A stretch of 17,816 nucleotides of DNA from assembly GCA_002179805.1 (NCBI GenBank), contig NAVB01000469.1, forward strand, positions 1 through 17,816, written 5' to 3'. The notes beneath the pieces were generated by a model. The model made no database searches and was not told the origin of the DNA. It worked only from the letters and a program-made list of their open reading frames with translations. Below are positions 7,966 to 17,309 of this stretch, in pieces (position 1 is the stretch's first letter; each line of letters begins with the position of its first letter). The translations under genes and the position numbers were made by a program. The DNA comes from Acanthamoeba lenticulata. Its lineage: Eukaryota > Discosea > Longamoebia > Acanthamoebidae.

Positions 7966-9774
7966 ATGGCGAACTTCTTCGATTCGCTGCAGGACAGCTT
8001 CGATGTGGCCAACGCGCCGCGATTCATGGATTTCTCCAAGCCCGACGAGGACCTGGGCAACCGGTCAGCGTGGTTCGATTCACACGAATCCTTCTATGCT
8101 GACGCGACGTTCCTCATCTCCTCGCCGAAGAAAAAGAAGTTGACCAAGAGCACCACAAAGGCAGCCAAGCCGACCTCTACCACACGCAGCCGCCCCAAGG
8201 CGAAAGCAGCATCGCTCGCCCGTCCATCTGCCCTTCAACCGGTTGAGGGCATTGATAAACAAAAAGAAGAGAGGAAACAAAGGAAGAGAGCCGCGTCCGT
8301 ACGGCCACAGAGCGAGCGAAATCGAGATGCACTACTGACAACCGAGGTAGTAGCTCCTTCAAAGAAATCGAAGAAGATTGCTGTCGAAGCGGACAAGGAG
8401 AACATGCAGAAGCCAAACATCGCCGCCCTGGACACGGATCTTCGTCTCGCCAAGAAACAGCCCATTTCGCCAATCCCTGAAGCCAAGAAGATCGACAATC
8501 GTATCGACCAGATCATTCTCGCTCAGATCGAGGAAAAGCGTCGTGCTCGGCGGCAGGCCAGCGTGCAGCCCTCTGCTGCCTCAACTTTGGTTGTAGCCAC
8601 TACCGACTCAGCTCCTCATGTGCCAGTGGCCGGTCCGATGGAACACGCAGCCAATCCAGATCTCGCGCCCCTGCCCGAACCGGTCGCGTGGCCCGCCGCG
8701 GTGATGGCCACCTGCCGTCCCGCCCAGGCTGTGGTCGAGCAGCCCACCACTCGCCAGAAGGGAGCCGCAAGACGACCAGCGCTCAAGCAGGAGTCTGTGG
8801 GGAAGGTGCTGCAGCAGCAAAGGACGAACCGACTTCTCAACGAGATGGAGAAGCAGAGGCAGCGCGCCAAGGTCCAGCGCGAGCAGCAGCGCGCTCGTGC
8901 TGAGGATACGATCAGGAAGCAGCAAGAGCAACAGGAGAAGGAGCAGAGGAGGCGGGCCAAGGCTGAGCAGCTGGAGCAGCTCAAGAGACAACGCGAACAA
9001 GAGAGGGAACAGCGGCTACGTGAGAAGGAAAGGCGAGAGGCCGAGGAGAGGGAGCGAAAGCTTTCCCGGCTCGAGGAGAAGCAGCACAGAAAGCAGCTCA
9101 CCCTCAACGAGAAGCAGGTTCGTTGTGTGCTCTACATAGATACTCCCTGCGTGCTTGGGGCCCTGACACACTTGTCGTACTTGCAGATGCTGGCTGAAGA
9201 GTTTGCTGTGCGCTCTGTCAAGCCCCTCACCTGTCCCAAGGAGTTCCGCTTTGCCACCGAAGCGAGAAGCCGCAGGTGCCCTTGTTGGTCTGTCTTTGCG
9301 AATGCATCTCTATCACCTTCTTGCATGCGCGTACATATATATATATCTGTGTGCTTGGCCGTTTGTGTACTGACGCGTCCATTGATCTCCTCTTTTACAG
9401 CAACAAGGAAAAACATGAGGGTCAAGTGTCAACCGCACTCGTCAAGCCCTCTACAGCTGCTGCTGTCGTCCGAACAACACGAACGGCTGGGAAGAGGGTA
9501 CGGCTTTCTCGAGACGCCTCTTGGAAGTAGTGAGTGGCTTGCTAAATTGGAGCCGCTTCGTCATGTGCAGAACATGCGGGGTTCGTCGCGGACCCAGGGA
9601 TTGGGCGCGCCGCTCGGCCGCACTAAGCCGGTGGGCTTTGTCTTCAGCACGGAGGCTCGCGCTTCGCGCAAGAGGCCCTACGCTGTGCCCGAGCCGACGG
9701 CCGCCGTCACCAAGAACACAACCGCCAAGAAGAAGAAGAAGAGGGTTGATGCGGAGGGTAGCTCGCAACAGTAG
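7966..9774 (+). CDS. TPX2: TPX2-like spindle assembly factor (about 513 residues)
   Basis: Exons are 7966-9117, 9187-9275, 9401-9497 and 9571-9774 (TAG), all in phase. The N-terminus carries an Aurora-A-activation-like motif: APRFMDF (17-23) then WF (36-37), matching the APSDFINF...WFEEK pattern of vertebrate TPX2. Basic nuclear-localisation-like clusters follow (PKKKKL, 54-59). A KEN box at residues 144-146 (8395-8403) is a likely APC/C degron. Residues about 288-384 form a long Arg/Glu/Lys/Gln helix. Two short FxFxTEAR motifs end the protein: KEFRFATEARSR (exon 2) and FVFSTEARASRKR (469-481). These resemble TPX2-family microtubule-binding motifs. TPX2 activates Aurora A and nucleates microtubules under Ran-GTP control. 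The first intron (69 bp) is stop-free and a multiple of three, so unspliced reading gives a false 618-residue ORF. The long Arg/Glu helix also recalls INCENP, but the ends fit TPX2 better. Confidence -1.
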   Translation: MANFFDSLQDSFDVANAPRFMDFSKPDEDLGNRSAWFDSHESFYADATFLISSPKKKKLTKSTTKAAKPTSTTRSRPKAKAASLARPSALQPVEGIDKQKEERKQRKRAASVRPQSERNRDALLTTEVVAPSKKSKKIAVEADKENMQKPNIAALDTDLRLAKKQPISPIPEAKKIDNRIDQIILAQIEEKRRARRQASVQPSAASTLVVATTDSAPHVPVAGPMEHAANPDLAPLPEPVAWPAAVMATCRPAQAVVEQPTTRQKGAARRPALKQESVGKVLQQQRTNRLLNEMEKQRQRAKVQREQQRARAEDTIRKQQEQQEKEQRRRAKAEQLEQLKRQREQEREQRLREKERREAEERERKLSRLEEKQHRKQLTLNEKQVRCVLYIDTPCVLGALTHLSYLQMLAEEFAVRSVKPLTCPKEFRFATEARSRRCPCWSVFANASLSPSCMRVHIYISVCLAVCVLTRPLISSFTATRKNMRVKCQPHSSSPLQLLLSSEQHERLGRGYGFLETPLGSSEWLAKLEPLRHVQNMRGSSRTQGLGAPLGRTKPVGFVFSTEARASRKRPYAVPEPTAAVTKNTTAKKKKKRVDAEGSSQQ

Positions 9775-9968
9775 AGACAGACACAGCCTGTCCAGATAAA
9801 CTCGCTTCGCACGGATGGAAGAGCACATTAAGTTGTGTTTGTGCGTCTTGGCTTCACCTTCTCGATCGAATACATCTCTTTTTGTCCCCAACTCGTCTAC
9901 AAGCCAGCAGCTTTGTTGTGGCCACAGGTCAGTACCGGTAGCTCTCTTTGTCATCTCTCTGGTACCAG
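9775..9968. other. Short gap between TPX2-like stop and PGAP3-like exon
   Basis: This should hold the 5' end of the PGAP3-like gene. Two possible acceptors are seen (cag ending about 9928, and ccag ending 9968). A plus-strand ORF starting at 9815 runs through but does not encode the Cys-rich domain expected in the family. Confidence -1.
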
Positions 9969-11297
9969 AGTTCCAAAGTGCAAGTGGATCTGCTGGACGG
10001 CAAAGGCGGGAAAAAAAGGGTCCTTGCGCTAACGGACGAGATGGAGAACAAAATCGAAGTCGCCTCTGCCTTCTTCTCCCTCTTGAGCGTCCTTCAAACA
10101 TGGTGCGCTTGATGCATATAAGGGCATTGGTCGGCTTGCCCGCTTGCAGGTTCTGAGCTCTGAGATTGTTGTTGTTGCAGGCGGTTCTACTGCCAGTTTA
10201 CACATCAAGGCACTCGGCACAGCTTCTACTTTTTGTGGAGGGCGTACTACATTGTTTGGGGGACTGCCTACCTTGCTGCCATGGTGTTTCACCTTGTACG
10301 CCTTCTTGTAGCGTGCTCTTGCCCCCCCTCCCTCCTCCCTCCCTCCCTCTACGGTAGTGGCGCAAAGGCTCACACAACAGCTGCCACCACCAGCACGACT
10401 CCCCGCTCTCCGAGCTGGCCGACTACTTCAGCATCGCCCTCGCACTGGTCTACCACGCAGCCTTCGGGCTCCTTCAGTACGCTTACGTTTGAGACTCATG
10501 AGTCATTCCTTCTGGGACCTGAAGAGGATGGATGCCTCCCCCCTCGACTGCAGCTTGATATGGAGCTTCAAGTTGATGCATCGGCACCAATTCTTGATCT
10601 CAGCCTGTGTGTTGGCTCTCGGCCTGTACGGCTATCTTCACTACGTCTCCACGATGCTACATCGCTTCGATTACGGGTGCGTCTCTCTGCTCTCCACGCT
10701 GGCTTTAGAACACTATCTTGACCCTCAGTTGTCCTTCACTCTAGCTTTCACTCTTCATTCTGCTTGTCCGTTGCTGTTGCTGGCGCGGTCGTGTGGACTG
10801 GAGCAAGCTACCGTCGTCAGAACGAGCCGTACGACGATCGTCTCGCTCTCATCCATGTTATCTTCTTCTTCTTCTTCTTCTTTTAACTCCTCTACCTACG
10901 CCACAGGCATGCCCGTTGGATCATGTACGCGCTGCTTTGTTCGGCTGTCGCCTTCCCGCTCGAGCTCTACGACTTTCCTCCGCTTCTTGGGGTGCCACAA
11001 CTCTCACCTCCACCAACAGCCTTTGCTTTGCTGTGCGTTGATTGACGTCCCGTCGTGTGTGGGCTCGGCCAGATGTTTGATGGCCACAGCCTGTGGCACG
11101 CGGCCGCCTGGGTCATGGCGCACTTCTGGCATCTGTTCGCGATAGCCGACACGTCAGGGCAGTCTCCCTCGACGGGACGGGTGGAGCCTGGTCTGGCTGA
11201 TGGGCCCGTGCCTCGCCTCATCTTTGCCTTGGTGGCGGTCGCCTACGGCCAGCTCGTGGCCTTCCTCGTCGTGCGGCTCCGCGTTGGCGGGTTGTGA
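9969..11297 (+). CDS. PGAP3: PGAP3/Per1-like GPI-anchor remodelling membrane protein
   Basis: Exons are 9969-10102 (first Met at 10041), 10181-10295, 10394-10476, 10554-10676, 10745-10828, 10907-10991 and 11073-11297 (TGA), giving 258 residues from 10041 or about 282 from 9969. Spliced junctions recreate family blocks: VFHLHDSPLSELADYF (human VFHTRDTDLTEKMDYF), HRFDYGFHSS, NEPHARWIM (human LPHVRKC), and LELYDFPPLLGMFDGHSLWH (human [20 protein letters not shown]). PGAP3/Per1 is a CREST-superfamily membrane hydrolase that removes an acyl chain from GPI-anchored proteins. Its conserved His/Asp residues (FH..D, FDYG, DGHSLWH) are present. Two oddities: the lumenal Cys-rich N-terminal domain is not seen, and the C-terminus adds a further hydrophobic segment (PRLIFALVAVAYGQLVAFLV). 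The 5' end is uncertain. A run of seven A's near 10010-10017 sits where frames conflict. Confidence -1.
10322..10350 (+). repeat. C/T-rich polypyrimidine tract in PGAP3-like intron 2
   Basis: An almost pure ccctcc run within the 10296-10393 intron. It probably serves as the acceptor's pyrimidine tract and is prone to length change. Confidence -1.
10861..10882 (+). repeat. TCT microsatellite in PGAP3-like intron 5
   Basis: About seven tct units in the 10829-10906 intron. If translated they give a false poly-Ser or poly-Phe run. Confidence -1.
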
Positions 11298-11561
11298 AGG
11301 CGTCACTCTCCACCCCACGTGGCCTGGTCCCTGCGCCCCACCCCTACCACGGTGAGTGAGTGCCTCCTCGGCCTTTTCCGCAACGTCGTCTTCCTCGAAA
11401 TGGACATCTGCAGCCAGTCGCCGCAACTCCGTCGACGCCAGCCAATCGCTTTGCCTCGTGTCACTCCAGTCAGACGCGGAAACACGCGCCATAAAAGGCT
11501 GCATGGTCGTTGCCTCTCCAACACTGCCTCCACACGCCCCGCTCAACAACTATACTTGGCC
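11298..11561. other. Intergenic gap, probable promoter of the next gene
   Basis: About 264 bp between the PGAP3-like stop and the ATG at 11562. ORFs on both strands are shadows without family features. No clear TATA or other site was recognised. Confidence -1.
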
Positions 11562-14500
11562 ATGGATATCACGAAGGCCCGCCAGACCGTACCCAACACC
11601 CCTTCTCTTTTTAGAGATTTAAATCTTTCGCCTTCTTCCTGAAGCAGCATCTTTCTCACCGTGTTCATCTTCTTGTCCTGGCCTTCTCCTCCTCCAGTTG
11701 GAGCGCCACAAGCGCACGCTGGGCGATTTCATCAAGCGCGGCTATATCAAGCGGTGCGAGGACGCCTTTGCCGATCTGGAGAAGACCGCGGCAGCCCTGC
11801 CGGCTGGCGATCAGGACGCCTTTCGAGGTTGGTGCAAACCCACCACCCACACCCTTCTCTTCTCTCTTCTCTTCTCTTCTCTTTTCATCCAAGGTGGTTC
11901 ACTTTTGTGACCACGCGCACCAACCGGTTTAGGGGGACAGAATTTATTGGGGCAATGGTTGCTGTGCAATCACTAACTTATCTGTAACAGCGGAAATGAC
12001 CGCGCTGGTGGCCGATACCAAGCAACAGCTGGGCCGCACCTTCGTCGAGGTGTATCTTCTGGCCCCTCCTCCTCAACAAAAGTTTACAACAAAGGAGAAC
12101 CTGTCACTCACTTGTCTCTCACCCGATTGGCCGTACTCGGTCCGGATGCATCCACCCAGGACGCTCGGAAGAACGTCCAGCGGCACATCAAGTACGCCGA
12201 GGACTCCATGGCCAAGGGTGTCGCACGCAACGTGGTCAGCGCCCGCGATTGCATCGTTAAAACTGTCGACAAGTCCGACGGCCGCAGTGCGTGGCCCTCT
12301 TCTTCTTCTTCTTCTTCTCGCACTTCTTCTCTCCCCACCCGACTCATGCGGGCTTTGTGTGCGCACAGGCTATTTCGAATTCCACGAGTCGTCGGGTCCG
12401 TTCCTGGCCGAGATTGCTGCCGTCTACGAGAAGATCGACGCCTGGCTCGCCGCCAACGACCCCACCACCGCTGCCCCCAAACCCCAAGCCGCTGCCTCGA
12501 CCACTGCGGTGGCAGCGGCCAAAGAGCCGACCGTGGCGCCCGCGGCCTCGCCCTCGCCGGCCCCATCGCCCACGCCCAGCCCGAAGCCAGCTACGGCCAC
12601 GGCTACAGCGGCCAAACCCCAGCCAGCCACGACGGCTGCGGTCGCGGCCAAGCCGCAGACGGCAGGAGGGGAGAAGAAGCCCGAGTACAAGCGGCTCGAC
12701 GACGGCGCGTTCCTGCCGGTGTTTGACACGAGCCCGGCCACGGGCCTTCCGCGCCAGGTGCTGAGCTTCCTGCCGTCGATGGTCAACTGCACCACCAAGC
12801 AGTGCAACACGCTCTACGCCAGTACCGCCAATCACCACCACTTCACATCGCTTGATTGTTTTGATCGTCACCGAGCTCACATATTTCGCATATTTTGCGA
12901 CGCAGAACTCGTGGCGTTCGTGGAGGAGGCCATCGCGCAGTGCGCCACGCCGTTTGACATCAAGCGCAAGAAGCATGATCTTGACAACAGTACGCACTGG
13001 GTCTGGGGCTGCGGTTTGGGCTGAGCTCACCGGCCCGGTTCGGTGCGTGGCGTGTGGCGTGTAAAACAGCGGTGCCGAACCTGCTGGACAAGATCGAGCA
13101 GCTGGAGAAGTCTCTGCCCAAGGCTCAGGCCGTCGACGCCGAGCTTGGGGCTCTCCTCCAAGCTGCCTACGCGGATGCGCGTGCCAAGGTCACCGCGCTG
13201 GTCGACGGCTTCGAGGCCAAGGCCCAGGCCGCTGGGCCGCTTCTCGAAGTCAAGACTCAACTGTACCCTCTTCCTCACCCACGCCAACCGCACGTCGTCA
13301 TCAATCAACATCACCTTTATCGTCCTCATCATCCACATCATCTTCATCATCCACAGGAAGACCGCGGCGGCGCTGGTCGCGCTCATGGAGGAGAACCAGG
13401 ACGACACGGGCGTCGTGTACCTGCGAGAGTCGGGCCTGGTGCGCCCCGCCCCCCTGGCCCTCCTCTGCTTGCAATGTGCCCTGCGTGGCTAACACACAAT
13501 CATACTCCTCATCGTATGGGCACCTCATGTGAACAGTCCGAGTACAACAGCAGCGCTGGCGTGCGGCTGCGCGAGCTGTGGGGCGTGCTGGGCAAGATCC
13601 TGGCCAAGGCTCAGGCCGCCTCGGCCGACGTGGCGCAGAGCACCGGCGCGCCCTACGACCTTGCTGTACGGCTTGACCTCCTAACAAGGCCATTGATGTT
13701 GTGTGCGGTGTTTTCTTACAATGTATGCGTGTGGGCCTGCAGACCGCCGAGCCGCGTTACAACGAGATCCGCGACGCGGCCATCAAGGCCTACGCCCGCA
13801 TCCTCGCCGCCCAGTACGTGTCCCCCCCACCATTTGCTATTTGCTACTCTGTTTTATGTTCACATTTCGCCTTTTCCTGATGCCCGTAACGTCAAACTTT
13901 GTTCAAAGACTGAATGAGCACATCAAGCACGAATCCTTTGGCAGCGCCCGAGGCGAGCTCGATCTCTTCAAGGTGCCACAAAAAAAAACAAAAACAAAAA
14001 CAAAAACAAAAACAAAAACAAAAAACAAAAATCAAATCACAAATAAACAGAGAAAGCGAAGCGGCCCGAGACTCACCGGAGGGGGGGATGACGTCAGGCC
14101 GCACTGGCGGAGCACCCGGTGCCAGAGGCCAGGGCCACCTACATGGCCGCCATGAAGCGGCTGCTTGCGGCCATGGAGGCACACGACGCCCGCGTGCTGG
14201 CCGAAGCCCAGGCGCGTCAGGTGCCGCTCCGCAGGTGGAGTGGCGGCGACGATGAGGCCGAGCAGCTCGAGAAGGCCGCCTTCGACTTGCTTGCCCGCGA
14301 TTTTATCGAAGATGTACCCTCCTGCGCCCTTCGCCATTGGTTGCACCCCGGAAGAGAGAATCACTCTTTCCACCGAAACGCGCGCAGGGCGACTCGCGGA
14401 CGCTGTTGATCGTGCGCCTCGTGGGCGGCGATTGGGCCGTCATTAAGCGGAGTTCGTTTTCCCTCAACTTGTCGCTAATCTTGGCGCGCGTGTCCTTGAT

Positions 14501-15064
14501 GCTGACCACACACACACACACCACGCGTTGCACATGCACGCACACACCAGACCTGTTGGGCGATCCGATTCAGTGGAACGCGCTGATGGCGGCCGTCTTC
14601 TTCAAGGACCCGGCCCGCGGGTCCGCCGAGCCGCGCCTGGGCCTGTTCCATGTGGGGCCCATGGCCCGCGAGGGCGGCGGCCGCGCGCTGCCCTTTGTCA
14701 ACACCACGGTCGTGCCCGGCGGCGACGCTCTGGTTGTTGCCGACAACTTGCCGGAGCCCTTCAAGGTCGTCCCGCGTTCTCCCCCACCGCACACACGCGC
14801 ACCGCACACACGCCCACGCGCTGACGAAAAAACTGGGCTGTGTGGCCAAACAAGCAGACCGAAATCGGTGCCAAGTTCGCTGCGTGGGAGCGCGAGCAGG
14901 AGGAAATCACCCAGCGGGCGCTCGCTGCCGCGGCCGCCTCGGGGAAGAGTCCGCTGACGGGCGACGATGCGGTGGAGGTCACCCTCGACGTGCGCCTGCA
15001 GCTCCAGGGCAGCTCGGCCAGCCGTCTGCGCCACGAGCTCCTGCGGCGTGGTGTTGCCGTCTGA
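11562..15064 (+). CDS. Uncharacterised 15-exon helical protein (about 701 residues)
   Basis: Exons: 11562-11588, 11698-11827, 11991-12049, 12160-12286, 12369-12821, 12906-12989, 13070-13262, 13357-13438, 13537-13665, 13743-13813, 13909-13972, 14113-14313, 14388-14451, 14551-14765, 14858-15064 (TGA). Every phase closes to 702 codons, strong evidence for one gene, although I do not recognise the product. It begins MDITKARQTLERHKRTLGDF. Helical stretches (RKNVQRHIKYAEDSMAKGVA; NLLDKIEQLEKSLPKAQAV) alternate with a Pro/Ala/Thr-rich linker encoded at about 12460-12670. The C-terminal part mixes a strand-like region (GDSRTLLIVRLVGGDWAVIK; GGDALVVADNLPEPFK) with an Ala/Glu helix. There is no signal peptide or membrane segment, so it is probably cytosolic. 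The tiny first exon and the acceptor at 14112 (ggag) are the least certain points. The last exon has a decayed copy at 16628-16762. Confidence -1.
11853..11887 (+). repeat. TCTCT-rich polypyrimidine microsatellite in intron
   Basis: Repeated cttctct/tcttct units in the 11828-11990 intron. Simple sequence only. Confidence -1.
13980..14032 (+). repeat. AAAAAC tandem repeat in intron
   Basis: About eight aaaaac units in the 13973-14112 intron, lying just after the donor. It is purine-rich on the coding strand, unlike the polypyrimidine repeats in the other introns, and would encode a Lys/Asn or Lys/Gln run if read through. Confidence -1.
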
Positions 15065-15292
15065 AACTTGGACTTACGTCCGTGAAATGCATCAATTTTT
15101 AATTGATATGAAACACCGATAACCAATGGCACGTATTTTAAACAACGAATTGATGCCATTGGGCAGCCACCGAAAGTACCCGGACATTGACAAGAAGAAA
15201 ACGTCACCAGCGATGGTGGAATTTACAGGAATACACCCCCCAGATAAACTGTGCAACAACCCGAGCTGGCATAGAGTAAGCACACGCACCAC
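15065..15292. other. Intergenic gap with a small palindrome
   Basis: 228 bp between the unknown gene and the monooxygenase ATG. It is AT-richer than the flanks. At 15091-15107 atcaatt and aattgat form a 7-bp stem around ttt, possibly part of a 3' end signal. Nothing else was recognised. Confidence -1.
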
Positions 15293-16598
15293 ATGTCCAC
15301 CACTTCAACCAAAAACGACCTTCATGTGTTGGTGGTCGGGGCAGGCCTGGGCGGACTGTGCCTGGCGCAGGGCTTGAAGAGGGCCGGGATGACCGTCTCT
15401 GTGTTTGAGCGAGACCCGACCCAGCACTTCCGGCCGCAGGGCTATCGCATCCGGGTCGACGCCAACGGGGCCGACGCGCTGCGGGCGTGTCTCGACGCTG
15501 CTCAGTGGTCTCTGTTCGAGGCCACTTGCGCCAAGGCGCCCGAGGGGCTCGGGGCTGCGCTGGACGCGGCGACGGGCGAGCCGCTGGCAGATTGGGCGAG
15601 ACCGCCGAAGCGAGAGGGACAGTCGTACACAGTGGACCGCACCCTCCTCCGAGGCTTGTTGATGTTGGGTCTCGAGGATTGCCTCCACTTTGGCAAGCAT
15701 TTTAGCCGCTACACCCTCTCTGCTGATGGCAGCAAGGTTCGCCGTTCTCGTCAACGTCCACCAGCTGCTTGTGGTCTTGCCCATGTCTCATGTTGTCTCT
15801 CCCGAGCAGGTAACGGCGCACTTTGCCGATGGCTCTGAGGCAACCGGGGACCTGCTGGTGGGCGCCGACGGCTGGCGGTCTGGTGTTCGGCGCCAGCTGC
15901 TGCCTGACCATGTACCAGTGGACACAGAAGGCCGCTGCATCTATGGAAAGACGCTGATCACGCCCGAGTTGCTGGAGCGCTTCCCGACATCTGCCCTGCA
16001 GGGGATGTCCCTTGTGCGCGCCGTCTCGCAGTCGCTGAGCTTGATCTTGGAGCCCGTGCGGTTCGCTGTCGACCCGGCGGAGGCCTCTGGCGGCCGGCTG
16101 CCCAGCGTGGAGGACTACATGTACTGGGTTCTTGTTGGCCGCCGGGGCAACTTCACGAGCCAGGACCTCGGCGAAGACCAAGCCGGGGCTCCTGTGCACA
16201 AGCCCGCCGTTGAGCAGTCGCTCCAGCTCACGCAGTCATGGCACCCGTCGGTTCGCGCCCTTCTGGAGCTCCAGGCGGTCGAGCAGGCCGCCGCCCTTCG
16301 CCTGTGCTCGTTTGCGCCCGAGCTGCCTCGCTGGAGCCCGTCGGCGCGAGTCACGCTTTTGGGCGATGCGGTCCACGTCATGTCCCCGACGGGCGGCGTT
16401 GGCGCCAACACGGCCCTGCAGGATGCGGCCCGGCTGTGTGCGAGGCTTGCAACCGGTGGCGCCACGGAGGAAACCATCGGCAGCTACGAGGAGGACATGC
16501 GCGAACGCGCGCGCAAAGCCATCGAGGGAAGCTACTTTGGCGGCAAGAAGCTCTACGACCAGCCGCCCTTTGCCGAGTGCCGCCCAGTACAACTGTAA
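15293..16598 (+). CDS. FAD-dependent class A monooxygenase (about 410 residues)
   Basis: Exons are 15293-15736 and 15810-16598 (TAA), with a 73-bp intron at phase 0. The three motifs of the FAD_binding_3 / p-hydroxybenzoate hydroxylase-like family are present: the dinucleotide-binding GAGLGG at residues 16-21 ending in E39, the DG motif GDLLVGADGWRSGVR (D168, G169), and the second FAD-ribityl GD motif LLGDAVHVMSPTGGVGANTA (G333, D334). Length is normal for single-component enzymes that use NAD(P)H and O2 to hydroxylate aromatic or polyketide substrates. The substrate cannot be told from sequence. No targeting signal is visible. The family is abundant in bacteria and fungi, so transfer is possible, but the gene has a spliceosomal intron and local-looking GC content. 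Confidence -1.
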
Positions 16599-16627
16599 AT
16601 CATGTTGGTGCATTGAAGAAGAGAATG

Positions 16628-16762
16628 AATGGCCAAGTTCGCTGCGTGGTCGCGCTGCAGCGAGCAGGAGGAAATCACCCAGCAGGCGCTTGCTGCCGCG
16701 GCCGCTTCAGGGCAGCGGGCGACGAAGCCTTGGAGGTCACCCTCGAGCTCCATGGCCAAGAG
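16628..16762 (+). pseudogene. Decayed copy of the last exon of the 11562-15064 gene
   Basis: This aligns to 14868-15005. Identical stretches include ccaagttcgctgcgtgg, cgagcaggaggaaatcaccc, gctgccgcggccgc and tggaggtcaccctcga. A 6-bp insertion follows tgcgtgg and about 13 bp are lost after the second block, so the frame breaks. There is no acceptor, so it is not a working exon. It follows the monooxygenase stop by about 30 bp. Confidence -1.
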
Positions 16763-17309
16763 AGACTTATAGAGACTCGTCCCTCCTCAAAGGCCTGGGA
16801 AATGCTACACAGCTTTTGTATTTTTATTTATTTTTAGTGTTTGGGCTACGCGCACGTCACACCACGAGCAGCTTTGTAGGGCAGCAGGAGCTCCGACATC
16901 TGCCTTGATATATAAGAAAGGAGGTGCATGCCTTAATTTGCACAAGCGTTGCTACATCTGAACAAAAAGCCATTTGGGATCTTGGAATTTGTTCCTTGTT
17001 TCCCCATCTTTCCCATGGCCATCTCATTCCTCTAGCCTCCACAAGCTGCAGAAAAGCCTCTTGAGTTGGTACGTCTGCCAGCAGTTCAACCGTAGTTCTT
17101 TTCCTTGTGTTATGCTGTCAGTTAGTCAATGATCAACATAGTTTTGTGTATTTCTCTTAAGCAATGTGTTCTCCCCATTGTTTGTGCCTGGCAAAGTTCA
17201 ATAATTGCGTAGCCTAGCAAGGCGTCGTCTGTTGAGAGTACTGACCACATAGGAAGTTTCGTGGTCTCCAGAGAGACACTGTACAGGTTCCACCAGCAGC
17301 AACAACACA
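16763..17309. other. Intergenic region, no gene seen
   Basis: AT-richer than its surroundings, with a T/A-rich run at about 16815-16840 (possible polyadenylation region for the monooxygenase transcript). A TATA-like tatataag sits at 16909-16916, about 400 bp before the next ATG. No convincing ORF on either strand. Confidence -1.
16909..16916 (+). promoter_or_regulatory. TATA-like element
   Basis: tatataag, a good consensus match, upstream of the gene starting at 17310. The 400-bp distance would need a long 5' UTR or a non-coding first exon, so this is tentative. Confidence -1.

Noticed and set aside
8608..9107. Minus-strand Leu/Ser-rich ORFs resembling membrane proteins
   Set aside because: They are mirror images of the Arg/Glu/Lys-rich helix of the TPX2-like gene.
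7966..9774. Single uninterrupted 618-residue ORF from 7918
   Set aside because: It includes clear GT-AG introns at 9118-9186, 9276-9400 and 9498-9570. Splicing restores two FxFxTEAR motifs and a sensible end, and the natural ATG is 7966.
9815..10156. 113-codon ORF as the N-terminus of the PGAP3-like protein
   Set aside because: It is not in frame with the conserved PGAP3 exon, and lacks the expected cysteines and signal peptide.
10861..10882. Poly-Ser or poly-Phe coding run
   Set aside because: It lies in an intron. Splicing GAGCC to GCATGCC rebuilds the conserved PGAP3 block NEPHARW.
16132..16908. 258-codon plus-strand ORF overlapping the monooxygenase end
   Set aside because: It is out of frame with the monooxygenase, is Arg/Ser-rich, and only continues by chance through the exon relic.
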